Shown here piece after piece: positions 26,165-34,217 of a DNA stretch of 48,402 nucleotides. The notes below the pieces were generated by a model. That model was given only the letters and a program-made list of their open reading frames with translations, made no database searches and was not told where the DNA came from. Location: the NCBI RefSeq assembly GCF_002154575.1, contig NZ_MUBA01000106.1, positions 1-48,402 of the forward strand, given 5' to 3'. A program made the translations under genes and the position numbers. The DNA is from Streptomyces bobili (GTDB lineage Bacteria > Actinomycetota > Actinomycetes > Streptomycetales > Streptomycetaceae). Each line of letters begins with the position of its first letter. Within the stretch, counting starts at the first letter, position 1.

Positions 26165-26934
26165 GGGGTGAAGTCCTCCTCGGCCTCGGCGATCACCGGG
26201 CGGCCGGCGTACAGCAGGGAGAGCAGCGACGGGGCGGCCAGCAGGGCGGGCAGTGCCTCGGTCAGCAGGGCGGTCATGGCACCGGTCAGCACGAGCAGGG
26301 AGGCGGCGGCGAGAGTCGTACGGCCGCGCCGGAGCAGGAAGTACGCGGCGAGGCGGGCGGTGTCGCGGGAGCGGAAGGTGAAGAGGGAGGTGAGGAGCAG
26401 CGCGTGGGCGCCCCAGAGGAGGGAGGCCACGCCGATCACCGCGAGCAGCGCCGCCCACCAGCGGGGCAGCCCGGTGGCGGTGAAGTGGGTGAGCGTGAAG
26501 GCGATCACGGTCAGCCACGCCAGCAGAGGTGCCCAAAGCCGCAGTGCGGGGAGTGAGTTGAGGCGCAGGCCGCGCCGGTAGACGCGGGCCGGGTGCAGGT
26601 CCGTGAGGTCGCGGCTGCGGTGGTGCAGGGCGTACACGGCGGCGGACGCGGCCGGGCCCAGCGGCAGCAGGCAGAGTGCGGCGAGGGGCAGGTTGGCGGG
26701 GCACGGGCCGAGGATGAGGAGCCCGAGGAGGCCGGGGGCGGTGGTGACGAGGAGGAGCGCCTCGACGGTGAGGAGGGTGTGCAGGAGGGCGGCGGCGCGG
26801 GAGAGGTGACCGGTTCCGAAATCGTGGGGGCGGCTGGTGGTGGTGCGGGCGGTGGTGGCGACGGTGCCGGTACCGGTGGGGGTCATGAGGCTCGCCTGGA
26901 GCTGCCTGCCGAGGTCCGTGCGCACCGTGGTCAC
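26161..26934 (-). CDS. DUF624 (YesL-type) membrane protein
   Basis: 257 aa. The GTG start overlaps the GH39 stop (GTGA) and has GGGGAGG four bases upstream; an ATG at 26886 is an alternative. It shows four to five membrane segments (VEALLLVTTAPGLLGLLILG; SLPALRLWAPLLAWLTVIAF; WWAALLAVIGVASLLWGAHA) and the basic stretch SRDLTDLHPARVYRRGLRLN. DUF624 proteins are commonly found in operons for plant polysaccharide uptake, e.g. yesL beside the rhamnogalacturonan genes of Bacillus, but their biochemical role is unknown. Here it lies between GH39 and the GH42 remnant, which supports a role in oligosaccharide use. Confidence 0.8.
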   Translation of the reverse strand: MTTVRTDLGRQLQASLMTPTGTGTVATTARTTTSRPHDFGTGHLSRAAALLHTLLTVEALLLVTTAPGLLGLLILGPCPANLPLAALCLLPLGPAASAAVYALHHRSRDLTDLHPARVYRRGLRLNSLPALRLWAPLLAWLTVIAFTLTHFTATGLPRWWAALLAVIGVASLLWGAHALLLTSLFTFRSRDTARLAAYFLLRRGRTTLAAASLLVLTGAMTALLTEALPALLAAPSLLSLLYAGRPVIAEAEEDFTP

Positions 26935-28442
26935 TCGGCCTCCCCGCCGAGGAGCCGGCGTTCGTCCCACCAGGGTGGGGTCTCGTCGGTGAGCGGGGTG
27001 AGTTCCAGGAGGGTGATCTCGTGGCGGGCCAGGGTGAGGCGCAGGTCGGCGCGGCCGTCCTCCAGGGGCAGGCGGCCGTGCCGGCGGGCGGGCTCGGCGG
27101 CCTCGTGCAGGATGTCCAGTTGCCGCGGTCTCGGCGAGCGTGGGCTGCCCATGTGCCGCCAGGCCGTGTAGGCGTTGCCGTGCTCCTCGTCGACCGTCGA
27201 CCGTCGTAGGAAAGCCTCCCCCCTGGCGCCGAGGGGGACGGACAGGTGCAGCTCGTGCCGGTCCGGGCCGGGGGTCTCGCCGGTCTCGTCGACGGGCGCC
27301 CAGGCCAGGACGGTGACCCGGCCGTCGGGGTGGCGGGTGACGAGGTGGTCGTCGCCGCGCGCCAGCAGCTCGGACCCCGTCCGGGCCATGAAGGCGTACA
27401 GGTGGTACGTCGGTTTCCGCACCTGGCGATGGGTGAGCAGCCCGAAGCCGCCGTGGAAGAGGGCGGTGGGGACGCCGGTCTCCTCGAACATGTCGCTGAA
27501 CGTCCAGTAGGAGAAGGAGTCGACGAGGTCGCCCCCGGCGGCCAGCACCGGTGCCAGGTAGGCGGCGTGGAAAGCCGTGTCGTGGATGGGGTTGTCGGGG
27601 CGGTAGGACGAGTTGAACTCGGTGATGTGCACGGGGAGTTCGGCATGCCGCGTGCCCGCGAGCCGTTGTCGCGGGGCGGCGAACTGTTCCAGCAGTGCGG
27701 TCGCCGGGTCCAGGGTCTGGTGGACCCCGAAGGGCAGGTGACGGGCCGGCCCCGAGGTGTAGGCGTGCCGGGAGACGAAGTCGACGGGAACCTCGCGGGC
27801 CTCGGCGAACTCGGCGAACCGGACCAGCCAGTCGTCGGCGCCCGGGGAGATCGCGGGGCCGCCCACCTGGAGATCGGCGTCCACCTCCTTCACGGCCCGC
27901 GCGGTCACCTCGTACAGCTCGTGGTACGCCTTCTCGTCGGCGCCCTGCCAGAAGTCGGCCAGGTTGGGCTCGTTCCACACCTCGATCGGCCAGGTGCGCA
28001 CCTCGTCGATGCCGTAGCGGTCGACGAGGTGGGACAGCGTGGCGCGGACCAGGCCGGCCCACTCGCGGTGGGAGCGGGGCGGGGTGACGTTGCCCCGCCA
28101 CCAGAACACCGTCTGCTCCCCGGAGGCCAGGTCGGCGGGCATGAAGCCGAGTTCGAGGAAGGGGCGGATCCCGGCGGCGAGGTAGGCGTCGACGACCTGG
28201 TCGACGTAGGTGAAGGAGTGGTGGACGTGGCGGGCGCCCCCGTGGTCGTACGGGCGGTGGACGCCCATGCCGTCGCTGAGCAGGCCGTGGCCGCGGATGT
28301 GCCGGAATCCGATGTCGCGCTGGAGCTGGGCGAGGGAGTCCTGGTAGTCGCGGCGCAGGGCGAGTTCGATCCGGCCGGTGCCGACGCAGTGGCGCCAGGT
28401 GTCGGAGAAGCGGGCGCTCGCCGTCTCGGGGACGCGGATCAC
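26931..28442 (-). CDS. GH39 beta-xylosidase (intracellular)
   Basis: 503 aa, GTG start overlapping the binding-protein stop by 4 bp. Family 39 hallmarks: the acid/base E158 in IEVWNEPNLADFW and the nucleophile E275 in HITEFNSSY. These match E160 and E278 of Geobacillus XynB1. The N-terminus FRHIRGHGLLSDGMGVHRPY is also typical. It hydrolyses xylobiose and short xylo-oligosaccharides to xylose by the retaining mechanism. Without a signal peptide it acts in the cytoplasm on imported oligomers. Xylose imported directly could come through XylFGH, encoded 10 kb away. Alpha-L-iduronidase is the other GH39 activity but does not fit this context. Confidence 0.92.
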   Translation of the reverse strand: MIRVPETASARFSDTWRHCVGTGRIELALRRDYQDSLAQLQRDIGFRHIRGHGLLSDGMGVHRPYDHGGARHVHHSFTYVDQVVDAYLAAGIRPFLELGFMPADLASGEQTVFWWRGNVTPPRSHREWAGLVRATLSHLVDRYGIDEVRTWPIEVWNEPNLADFWQGADEKAYHELYEVTARAVKEVDADLQVGGPAISPGADDWLVRFAEFAEAREVPVDFVSRHAYTSGPARHLPFGVHQTLDPATALLEQFAAPRQRLAGTRHAELPVHITEFNSSYRPDNPIHDTAFHAAYLAPVLAAGGDLVDSFSYWTFSDMFEETGVPTALFHGGFGLLTHRQVRKPTYHLYAFMARTGSELLARGDDHLVTRHPDGRVTVLAWAPVDETGETPGPDRHELHLSVPLGARGEAFLRRSTVDEEHGNAYTAWRHMGSPRSPRPRQLDILHEAAEPARRHGRLPLEDGRADLRLTLARHEITLLELTPLTDETPPWWDERRLLGGEAE

Positions 28443-30091
28443 GCGTGCTCCTTCTTGAAACGCTCGTACGCCTTGTTGTGGAGGTCCAGGTAGCGGTCCA
28501 TGTTCTTGGCCTTCAACTCGGAGACGTAGTCGTCCCATTCGTCGAGGGAACGCTTGCCGAGAACGAACTGGAGCGTGTTCTGGAAGACGTGGTCCTTGAG
28601 CGGGGTGTCCCAGAGGGTGGCCTGTTCCTGCTCCACCGACTGGAGGGGGTGGGCGGGGTCGACGGGCAGCTGCTCGCGTCGGGCCATGGCGTCCTGGAAC
28701 CTCTGCTCGTCCGGGCCGAAGGAGGAGGAGACGAGGGCCCAGCTGCCGCCGTAGGAGAAGACGCCGTTGAAGAAGCCGAAGTCGCGCTGGAGGTCCTTCG
28801 GGGCGTCCGGGTCGGAGCCCATGAGGGTGATGCCGTCCTTGGTCCGGTAGCGACCGCCGGACTCGGTGTAGGTCACGTCCCGCACACCCCACTTGGAGAA
28901 CCGCTGGCCCTCGTCGGAGTACCAGAGCCAGTCCACGAACTGCACCAGGGCGACGAAGTTGTCGCTCTTGAGGGCCTCGCTGGAGATCATCAGGCCGTTC
29001 TCCAGGCGGGCGCCGCCCAGCACCACCGGGCCGGCCGGGCCGAGCGGCACCGGCACCATCTCTATCGCCGAACCCTTCACCTGCCGCTGGAGGTTGTAGC
29101 GGTAGTTCTGTACCAGCTCCTGAGGATTGGCGCTGATGGCGAAGGACTTCTCCGCGAGGAGCTTCTTCACCGCGTCGTCGTCGGTCTGGGTGAAGCTCTC
29201 CGGGTCCATCAGCTTCTCGTCGACCAGCTTGTGCAGGTAGGTGACGACCTGGCGATAGGCGTCCGTGGCGCCGGTGAAGACGTACCGGCTCCCGGCCTGG
29301 TCCCAGCTCGCGTTGAGGTACGACCAGCCGGCCCGGACGCCGTAGGCCTGGCCGAGGTAGCCCAGCAGGGCCCCCGCCGAGTTCGGCGGGGCGCTCCAGC
29401 GGTCGGAGAAGGGGTAGCGGTCGGGGTACTCGTCCTTGAGCGCCCGGAAGACCGTGTACACCTCGTCCCAGGTGGTGGGCAGGGCCAGGCCGAGCCGGTC
29501 GAGGACGTCCGTGCGCAGCGCCAGGGAGTAGCCCGACTTGACCTTCTCGTGCAGGCCGGGCAGCAGGTAGTACTTGCCGTCCGACTGGCGCAGGGAGTCG
29601 ACCTCGGGTCGCAGCCCCCACTTCTTGACCTTGTCCTGGAAGTTGGGCATCAGGTGCACGTAGTCGCTGACCGCGAGGACCGAGCCGGAGGAGACGAACG
29701 GTGTCTCCTGGCCGGGGTAGGTCTTGGGTATCAGCAGTGGAGCGTCGCCCGCGCCGATGAGGAGGCTGCGCTTCTTGTCGTAGTCGCTCGCGGGGACGGT
29801 GGTGGCCTTGAGCGTGATGCCCGTCCTCCTGGTCAGTTCCTTCCAGAAGAGCCAGCTCTGCTTCAGCGGGTAGTTGGGCATGCTGTTGTGGAGGAGGGAG
29901 AACGTCAGGGCCTTGCCGGCCTTGAACTGGTCGCCGACGCGGTACTGCTTCATCGCGCCGTCCTGTTTCTTCGACAGGTCCTTGTTGTCGCCCCCGTCGT
30001 CGCCGCTGCCGCAGCCCGTCAGGGTGGCGAGGCCGATGAATCCCGCCGCGGACAGGATCTGGCGCCGCGACAGTTGCCCTTGGTTCTTCAC
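28439..30091 (-). CDS. Lpl-type oligosaccharide-binding lipoprotein (probable aldouronate/xylo-oligosaccharide binder)
   Basis: 550 aa; large, as usual for the LplA/YtcQ class of binding proteins. The GTG start has GGAG five bases upstream. The N-terminus has a Tat-type SRRQIL motif and the lipobox LTGC at about residue 27, followed by an Asp/Gly-rich linker. The body fits the class (GKALTFSLLHNSMPNYPLKQ; LALRTDVLDRLGLALPTTWD). In Paenibacillus JDR-2, similar lplA-ytcP-ytcB genes sit with GH67 and GH43 genes and take up aldouronates; the same grouping here supports that substrate. It follows the two permease genes and is followed, with 4-bp overlap, by GH39. Confidence 0.9.
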   Translation of the reverse strand: MKNQGQLSRRQILSAAGFIGLATLTGCGSGDDGGDNKDLSKKQDGAMKQYRVGDQFKAGKALTFSLLHNSMPNYPLKQSWLFWKELTRRTGITLKATTVPASDYDKKRSLLIGAGDAPLLIPKTYPGQETPFVSSGSVLAVSDYVHLMPNFQDKVKKWGLRPEVDSLRQSDGKYYLLPGLHEKVKSGYSLALRTDVLDRLGLALPTTWDEVYTVFRALKDEYPDRYPFSDRWSAPPNSAGALLGYLGQAYGVRAGWSYLNASWDQAGSRYVFTGATDAYRQVVTYLHKLVDEKLMDPESFTQTDDDAVKKLLAEKSFAISANPQELVQNYRYNLQRQVKGSAIEMVPVPLGPAGPVVLGGARLENGLMISSEALKSDNFVALVQFVDWLWYSDEGQRFSKWGVRDVTYTESGGRYRTKDGITLMGSDPDAPKDLQRDFGFFNGVFSYGGSWALVSSSFGPDEQRFQDAMARREQLPVDPAHPLQSVEQEQATLWDTPLKDHVFQNTLQFVLGKRSLDEWDDYVSELKAKNMDRYLDLHNKAYERFKKEHA

Positions 30092-30150
30092 GGATACTCC
30101 TTTGTTTCCGTAGGCCTTTGGCGAAAGCGGTTCCCGCAGGAGTGGTGCGG

Positions 30151-31056
30151 TCAGCCCTTGACGGCGCCGAGCATCACGCCCGAGACGAAGTAGCGCTGGA
30201 CGAACGGGTACACGCAGAGGATCGGCAGCGAGGTGAGCACGATCGTGACCGCCTGGATGTTGGCGGCCACCTGACTGCCCTGCTCGGTGGTGGCGCCCGC
30301 GTTGGTGGCGCCGGTCGCGCCGGCGATGAGGTTGCGCAGGTAGACGGTGACGGGCATCAGCTCGGCCCGGTCCATGTAGAGGAAGGCCTGGAACCAGGAG
30401 TTCCAGTAGGACACCGAGTAGAAGAGCACCATGGTCGCGATGACCGCCTTGGACAGTGGCAGCACGATCCGCAGCAGGGTGCCGTAGGTGCTGAGACCGT
30501 CGATCTCCGCGGCCTCCTCCAGTTCGGTGGGCAGACTCTCGAAGAAGGCCTTCATCACCAGCAGGTTGAAGACGCTGATCGCGTTCGGCAGGGCGATCGC
30601 CCAGACCGAGTTCTTCAGCCCGAGGCTGGTGATCAGGACGTAGTTCGGGATGAGCCCGCCGGAGAAGAACATGGTGAACACGGCGATGCCGACGAGGACG
30701 TTGCGCCCCTTGAGGTGCTTTTTCGAGAGGACGTACGCGTAACAGGTCGTCAGGACCATCGCCACCACGGTCGACACGACGGTGTAGAACAGCGTGTTTC
30801 CGTAACCGCGCCAGAAGACGTCGTCGGTGAAGACGATGCGGTACGTCGTGAGATCGAAGCCCTTGGGCCACAGCGTCACTTCACCGGCGCGGATCTGCCG
30901 TTCCCCGCTGAAGGAGCGGGCGATGATGTTGACGAAGGGATAGAGGGTCACGACGACCACGGCCGTGAGGATCACGCCGTTGATCCCCTGGAAGACCCGG
31001 TAACCGCGCGTCGGCTGGTCGACCGAGGTGCGTGGGCGCGGGGTCAGGAGGCTCAC
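30151..31056 (-). CDS. Lpl-type ABC transporter permease (YtcP/LplC family)
   Basis: 301 aa, six membrane segments and the EAA loop (ELEEAAEIDGLSTYGTLLRI). The class-specific segments TMFFSGGLIPNYVLITSLGL and YPFVQRYFVSGVMLGAVKG at the very C-terminus identify the YtcP/LplC group. The GTG start overlaps the stop of the first permease. A Shine-Dalgarno is weak, fitting translational coupling. It pairs with the YtdP/LplB-type partner. No ATPase gene is linked; a shared ATPase such as MsiK is inferred. Confidence 0.9.
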   Translation of the reverse strand: MSLLTPRPRTSVDQPTRGYRVFQGINGVILTAVVVVTLYPFVNIIARSFSGERQIRAGEVTLWPKGFDLTTYRIVFTDDVFWRGYGNTLFYTVVSTVVAMVLTTCYAYVLSKKHLKGRNVLVGIAVFTMFFSGGLIPNYVLITSLGLKNSVWAIALPNAISVFNLLVMKAFFESLPTELEEAAEIDGLSTYGTLLRIVLPLSKAVIATMVLFYSVSYWNSWFQAFLYMDRAELMPVTVYLRNLIAGATGATNAGATTEQGSQVAANIQAVTIVLTSLPILCVYPFVQRYFVSGVMLGAVKG

Positions 31057-32042
31057 CACAGGCTCGTCCCCACCGTGCGGCGCGACAACTGGTTGGCGGA
31101 GGTGATCAGCACCAGTCCGACGATCGCCTCGAACAGGCCGATCGCGGCGGCGTAGCTGAAGCTGTTGGACTCGACGCCGGTGCGGTAGAGGTACGTGGAG
31201 ACCACGTCGGCGGTCGGATAGGTCAGCGGGTTGTAGAGCAGCAGGATCTTCTCGAACCCGACGGCGAGAAACGTGCCGATGTTGAGGATCAGCAGCGTGA
31301 TCATGGTGGGGCGGATGCCGGGCAGTGTGACGTGCCAGATCTGCTGCCAGCGGTTGGCGCCGTCGATGCGCGCGGCCTCGTACAGGTCGTCGTCGATTGT
31401 GGTGAGTGCGGCGAGGTAGAGGATCGTGCCCCAGCCCGCGGTCTGCCAGATCTCGGAGCCGACGTAGATCGTGCGGAACCACTCGGGCTCCTGGATGAAC
31501 CGGGTCGGTTCCTGGCCGAACCAGCCCAGCATGTGGTTGACCGGTCCGTCGGTGGCGAGCATCTGCATGGTGATGCCGGCGACGATCACGACCGACAGGA
31601 AGTGCGGAAGGTAGGAAACCGACTGCACGAACCGTTTCAGGGACGTGCGGCGGACCTCGTTGAGCAGCAGGGCGAGCACGATCGGGATCGGGAAACAGAA
31701 GACGAGCGTGAGCGCGCCGAGCCACAACGTGTTGCGGAAGACCTGCCAGAAGGTGGGGTCGGACAGGAACATCTCCACGTACCGCAGCCCGACCCAGTGC
31801 TCGCCGAGGAGGGACCCGCCCGGCTCGAAGCGGCGGAAGGCGATCACGTTGCCGATCATCGGCAGATAGCGGAAGACCAGGAAGAAGAGCAACGGCAGCA
31901 CGGCCAGCGAGTACAGCTGCCAGTCACGGCGCAGCGCCCGCCGCCAACCGCGTCGCACGGGGCGTCGCATGGGACCGTGCCTCGTCTTAGGCGGCGGTTC
32001 CTGGGCTTCGGGAAGTGGTGCCGATGGGGCGGAGGTGCTCAT
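31053..32042 (-). CDS. Lpl-type ABC transporter permease (LplB family)
   Basis: 329 aa. The ATG at 32040-32042 has GGGAGG six bases upstream; an ATG 24 bp further upstream reads through that Shine-Dalgarno and is less likely. A basic, Pro-rich cytoplasmic N-terminus of about 50 residues precedes LYSLAVLPLLFFLVFRYLPM. The LplB block IAFRRFEPGGSLLGEHWVGL and the EAA loop (DLYEAARIDGANRWQQIWHV) are present. First gene of the six-gene operon permease-permease-SBP-GH39-YesL-GH42 remnant. Its promoter region carries three operator-like elements and is shared with the divergent acetylxylan esterase. Confidence 0.92.
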   Translation of the reverse strand: MSTSAPSAPLPEAQEPPPKTRHGPMRRPVRRGWRRALRRDWQLYSLAVLPLLFFLVFRYLPMIGNVIAFRRFEPGGSLLGEHWVGLRYVEMFLSDPTFWQVFRNTLWLGALTLVFCFPIPIVLALLLNEVRRTSLKRFVQSVSYLPHFLSVVIVAGITMQMLATDGPVNHMLGWFGQEPTRFIQEPEWFRTIYVGSEIWQTAGWGTILYLAALTTIDDDLYEAARIDGANRWQQIWHVTLPGIRPTMITLLILNIGTFLAVGFEKILLLYNPLTYPTADVVSTYLYRTGVESNSFSYAAAIGLFEAIVGLVLITSANQLSRRTVGTSLW

Positions 32043-32082
32043 GCTCGGCCTCCCAGGGGACGTCATTCGAACCAAACGGTCT

Positions 32083-32093
32083 CGAAACTTTCG
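32083..32093. promoter_or_regulatory. CGAAACTTTCG palindrome (xylan-type operator)
   Basis: CGAAA-C-TTTCG is a perfect odd palindrome, 41 bp upstream of the permease start. Repeated CGAAA/TTTCG palindromes are described upstream of Streptomyces xylanase genes and bxl genes, where LacI-type regulators bind. This identity is from memory; its location before a xylan operon fits. Confidence 0.6.
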
Positions 32094-32130
32094 TGCCCTT
32101 ACCGGTAACTCTGCGGCAACGTAAGGGCAC
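32093..32130. promoter_or_regulatory. Inverted repeat over the xylan promoter
   Basis: GTGCCCTTAC (32093-32102) and GTAAGGGCAC (32121-32130) are perfect 10-bp inverted arms with 18 bp between them. They cover the expected -10 region and transcription start. A smaller palindrome TTACCGGTAA (32099-32108) overlaps the left arm. Confidence 0.55.
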
Positions 32131-32147
32131 ACGGAAAGCGCTGTCAA
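32118..32147 (-). promoter_or_regulatory. Probable promoter of the xylan operon with overlapping LacI-type box
   Basis: On the minus strand TTGACA (32142-32147) and TACGTT (32118-32123) are 18 bp apart, a good housekeeping-type promoter. The -35 box is fused to the operator-like TTGACAGCGCTTTCC (32133-32147), so a bound repressor would block RNA polymerase. Confidence 0.6.
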
Positions 32148-32295
32148 TGGGTGGGGCACCGCGGAATGGAGGGGATGACGAGACGTTGCAACAGGCAATG
32201 GCCGGGGTAGAACCGGATAGTTGACCGTCCACGTCCTCCGCAATTTTCTGGCGGATGTACGCAACGATCGCTGACGATCTGCGAGGTGGCCGCCC

Positions 32296-33285
32296 GTGCC
32301 CGCGTTCGACCTGCCCCTGCCGGAGCTGGAGCGACACCGGCCCGACATCGACGAGCCCGCCGGCTTCGACGCGTTCTGGGCCGACACCCTGAAGGAGGCC
32401 GGACAACGGGAGCCGCTGGTGTCGGTGCGGCCTGTCGATACCGGCCTGCGTCTGACGCAGACCTGGGACGTGACGTTCCGCGGCTTCGCCGGGGACCCCG
32501 TGCGGGCCTGGTTCAGCCGCCCGGCAGGTGTCCGCGACCCGCTGCCCGCGGTGGTCGAGTTCGTCGGCTACGGCCGCGGTCGCGGTCTCCCCCACGAGCG
32601 GCTGACCTGGGTGAACGCCGGATACGCGCACCTGCTGATGGACAACCGCGGCCAGGGCGACCAGTACGGGAACGGCGGCGCGACCCCCGACCCGCACGCC
32701 ACCGCGCCAGGCGGTCCCGGCCCCGCCGTGCGCGGCCTGCTCGACGCGCGCGACTACCACTACCGGCGGCTGATCACGGACGCGGTGCGCGCGGTGACGG
32801 CCGTCCGTGCGCTGCCCGGCGTCGACGGGGCGCGCGTGGCCGCCGTCGGCAACAGCCAGGGCGGCGGACTCGCCCTGGCCGTCGCGGGCCTGGTCCCCGA
32901 CCTGGCCGCCGTTCTGGTCACCGCGCCTCTGCTGTGCGGAATCCGCCGCGCGCTCGACCTCACCGACGCGGGCCCCTACGGCGAGATCGCCACGTATCTC
33001 TCCGTCCACCGGGGCGCGGAACGGTCCGCGTACCGCACGCTCGCCCACGTCGAGGGCATCTCCTTCGCCCGCCGCGCCCACGCACCCGCACACTTCGGCA
33101 CGGGCCTGCGCGACACGGTCTGCCCGCCGAGCGGCGCGTACGCGGCGTTCAACCGCTACGGGGAGTTGCGCGGAGGGGAGGTGCGCAAGGCGATGCACGC
33201 GTTTCCGTACAACGGTCACGAGGGGGGCGAGGCGGAACAGGTGGGGCGCCAACTGGTGTGGCTGCGCGAGGTGTTCTCGGACTGA
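32296..33285 (+). CDS. CE7-family acetylxylan esterase / cephalosporin-C deacetylase
   Basis: 329 aa, near the usual ~320 of the family; GTG start with GAGG upstream. The alpha/beta-hydrolase triad is visible: S187 in GNSQGG, D273 in GLRDTVCPPS and H308 in NGHEGG. The oxyanion block EFVGYGRGRG and the family RGQGDQYGNGG are also present. It removes acetyl groups from xylo-oligosaccharides; there is no signal peptide, as for other CE7 enzymes, so it acts on imported material. It is transcribed divergently from the transporter-GH39 operon, sharing a 253-bp control region. Confidence 0.92.
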   Translation: MPAFDLPLPELERHRPDIDEPAGFDAFWADTLKEAGQREPLVSVRPVDTGLRLTQTWDVTFRGFAGDPVRAWFSRPAGVRDPLPAVVEFVGYGRGRGLPHERLTWVNAGYAHLLMDNRGQGDQYGNGGATPDPHATAPGGPGPAVRGLLDARDYHYRRLITDAVRAVTAVRALPGVDGARVAAVGNSQGGGLALAVAGLVPDLAAVLVTAPLLCGIRRALDLTDAGPYGEIATYLSVHRGAERSAYRTLAHVEGISFARRAHAPAHFGTGLRDTVCPPSGAYAAFNRYGELRGGEVRKAMHAFPYNGHEGGEAEQVGRQLVWLREVFSD

Positions 33286-33326
33286 GGGACCGAGCGTGGC
33301 CCGGCACAGCCATCCACTTGCTCTAC

Positions 33327-33343
33327 CTATCGAGTTTCGATAG
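33327..33343. promoter_or_regulatory. Palindrome before the DUF2975/XRE pair
   Basis: CTATCGA-GTT-TCGATAG has perfect 7-bp arms, 66 bp upstream of the DUF2975 start. It is probably the operator of the co-transcribed XRE protein. Confidence 0.5.
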
Positions 33344-33408
33344 ATTTCCATCGTGGATCGATCGCGGATGGGCTGTGGGTCGACCCTGGGCCGATGGAAG
33401 GAAAGATC

Positions 33409-33906
33409 ATGGGAAGACTGACCGTGCTCGCGCTGCGTGGCGTGATCGTGGCGTTGCTCACCGGCTCGGTGTTCGTCCAGGCGGTGATGGTCCCGCTGTT
33501 GGGCAGGGATCTGGACGAGGCCGACACCGAACTCGCCTACCCGCCCGCCGCGTTCCTGGTGACCGTCATCCTGGGCATCGTGACCGCACAGGTCGTCCTG
33601 GTCTGCGTGTGGCGCCTGGTGACGATGGTGCGGCGAGGAACCGTTTTCTCCGACGCCGCTTTCCGGTACGTCCACATCGTGATCGGCGCGTTCGTGACGG
33701 CTGCCCTCCTGATGTTCACGCTCGGGGTCCTGCTGGCGCCGGGCGAGGCCGTCGCCCCCGGAGTCGTCCTGCTGGTCGGTGGCGCCGTCATGGCGATCCT
33801 GGGCGTGGCGCTCATCGTGCTCGTGCTGCGCATGCTGCTCGCCCAGGCGGTGGCCCGCGATGTCGAGGCGACGCGGATGCGGGCCGAACTCGCCGAGGTG
33901 ATCTGA
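33409..33906 (+). CDS. DUF2975 four-helix membrane protein
   Basis: 165 aa. The ATG at 33409 has GGAAGG seven bases upstream; the ATG 15 bp earlier overlaps that site. Four membrane helices are evident (VIVALLTGSVFVQAVMVPLL; AAFLVTVILGIVTAQVVLVC; HIVIGAFVTAALLMFTLGVL; LVGGAVMAILGVALIVLVLR), with the family-typical loop RRGTVFSDAAFRYVH. The function of DUF2975 proteins is unknown; they occur as pairs with a small XRE regulator, as here, where the stop overlaps the next start (TGATG). It may be a membrane sensor or a target controlled by the regulator. Confidence 0.8.
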   Translation: MGRLTVLALRGVIVALLTGSVFVQAVMVPLLGRDLDEADTELAYPPAAFLVTVILGIVTAQVVLVCVWRLVTMVRRGTVFSDAAFRYVHIVIGAFVTAALLMFTLGVLLAPGEAVAPGVVLLVGGAVMAILGVALIVLVLRMLLAQAVARDVEATRMRAELAEVI

Positions 33907-34163
33907 TGCCGATCGTCGTCGACATCGACGTGATGCTGGCCAGGCGCAAGATGTCCGTGGGCGAACTCGCGGAACGCGTCGGGATCACACCCGCCAACCT
34001 GGCGGTCCTCAAGAACGGCCGCGCCAAGGCGGTGCGCTTCTCGACGCTCGCCGCCCTCTGCGAGGTGCTGGAGTGCCAGCCCGGCGACCTTCTGCGCTGG
34101 GAGGCCGGGGACGAGGCAGAGGCAGAGAGCAGGGCGGGGGCCGGGGCTGTCGGGGACGGCTGA
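33906..34163 (+). CDS. Small XRE-family regulator (YozG-like)
   Basis: 85 aa. Residues 1-68 are one Cro/CI HTH: MLARRKMSVGELAERVGITP, then NLAVLKNGRAKAVRFSTLAA and ECQPGDLLRW, the usual layout of the YozG group that pairs with DUF2975. The last 18 residues are low-complexity Ala/Gly/Glu. Start and stop of the neighbours overlap in TGATG, so the two proteins are made together. It likely binds the CTATCGA palindrome upstream of the pair (inference). Confidence 0.85.
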   Translation: MPIVVDIDVMLARRKMSVGELAERVGITPANLAVLKNGRAKAVRFSTLAALCEVLECQPGDLLRWEAGDEAEAESRAGAGAVGDG

Positions 34164-34217
34164 TGAGTCACGCGTCCGTGGCGGCGAGGGCCCAGTACCT
34201 TCCCGCCGACGCTGGAG

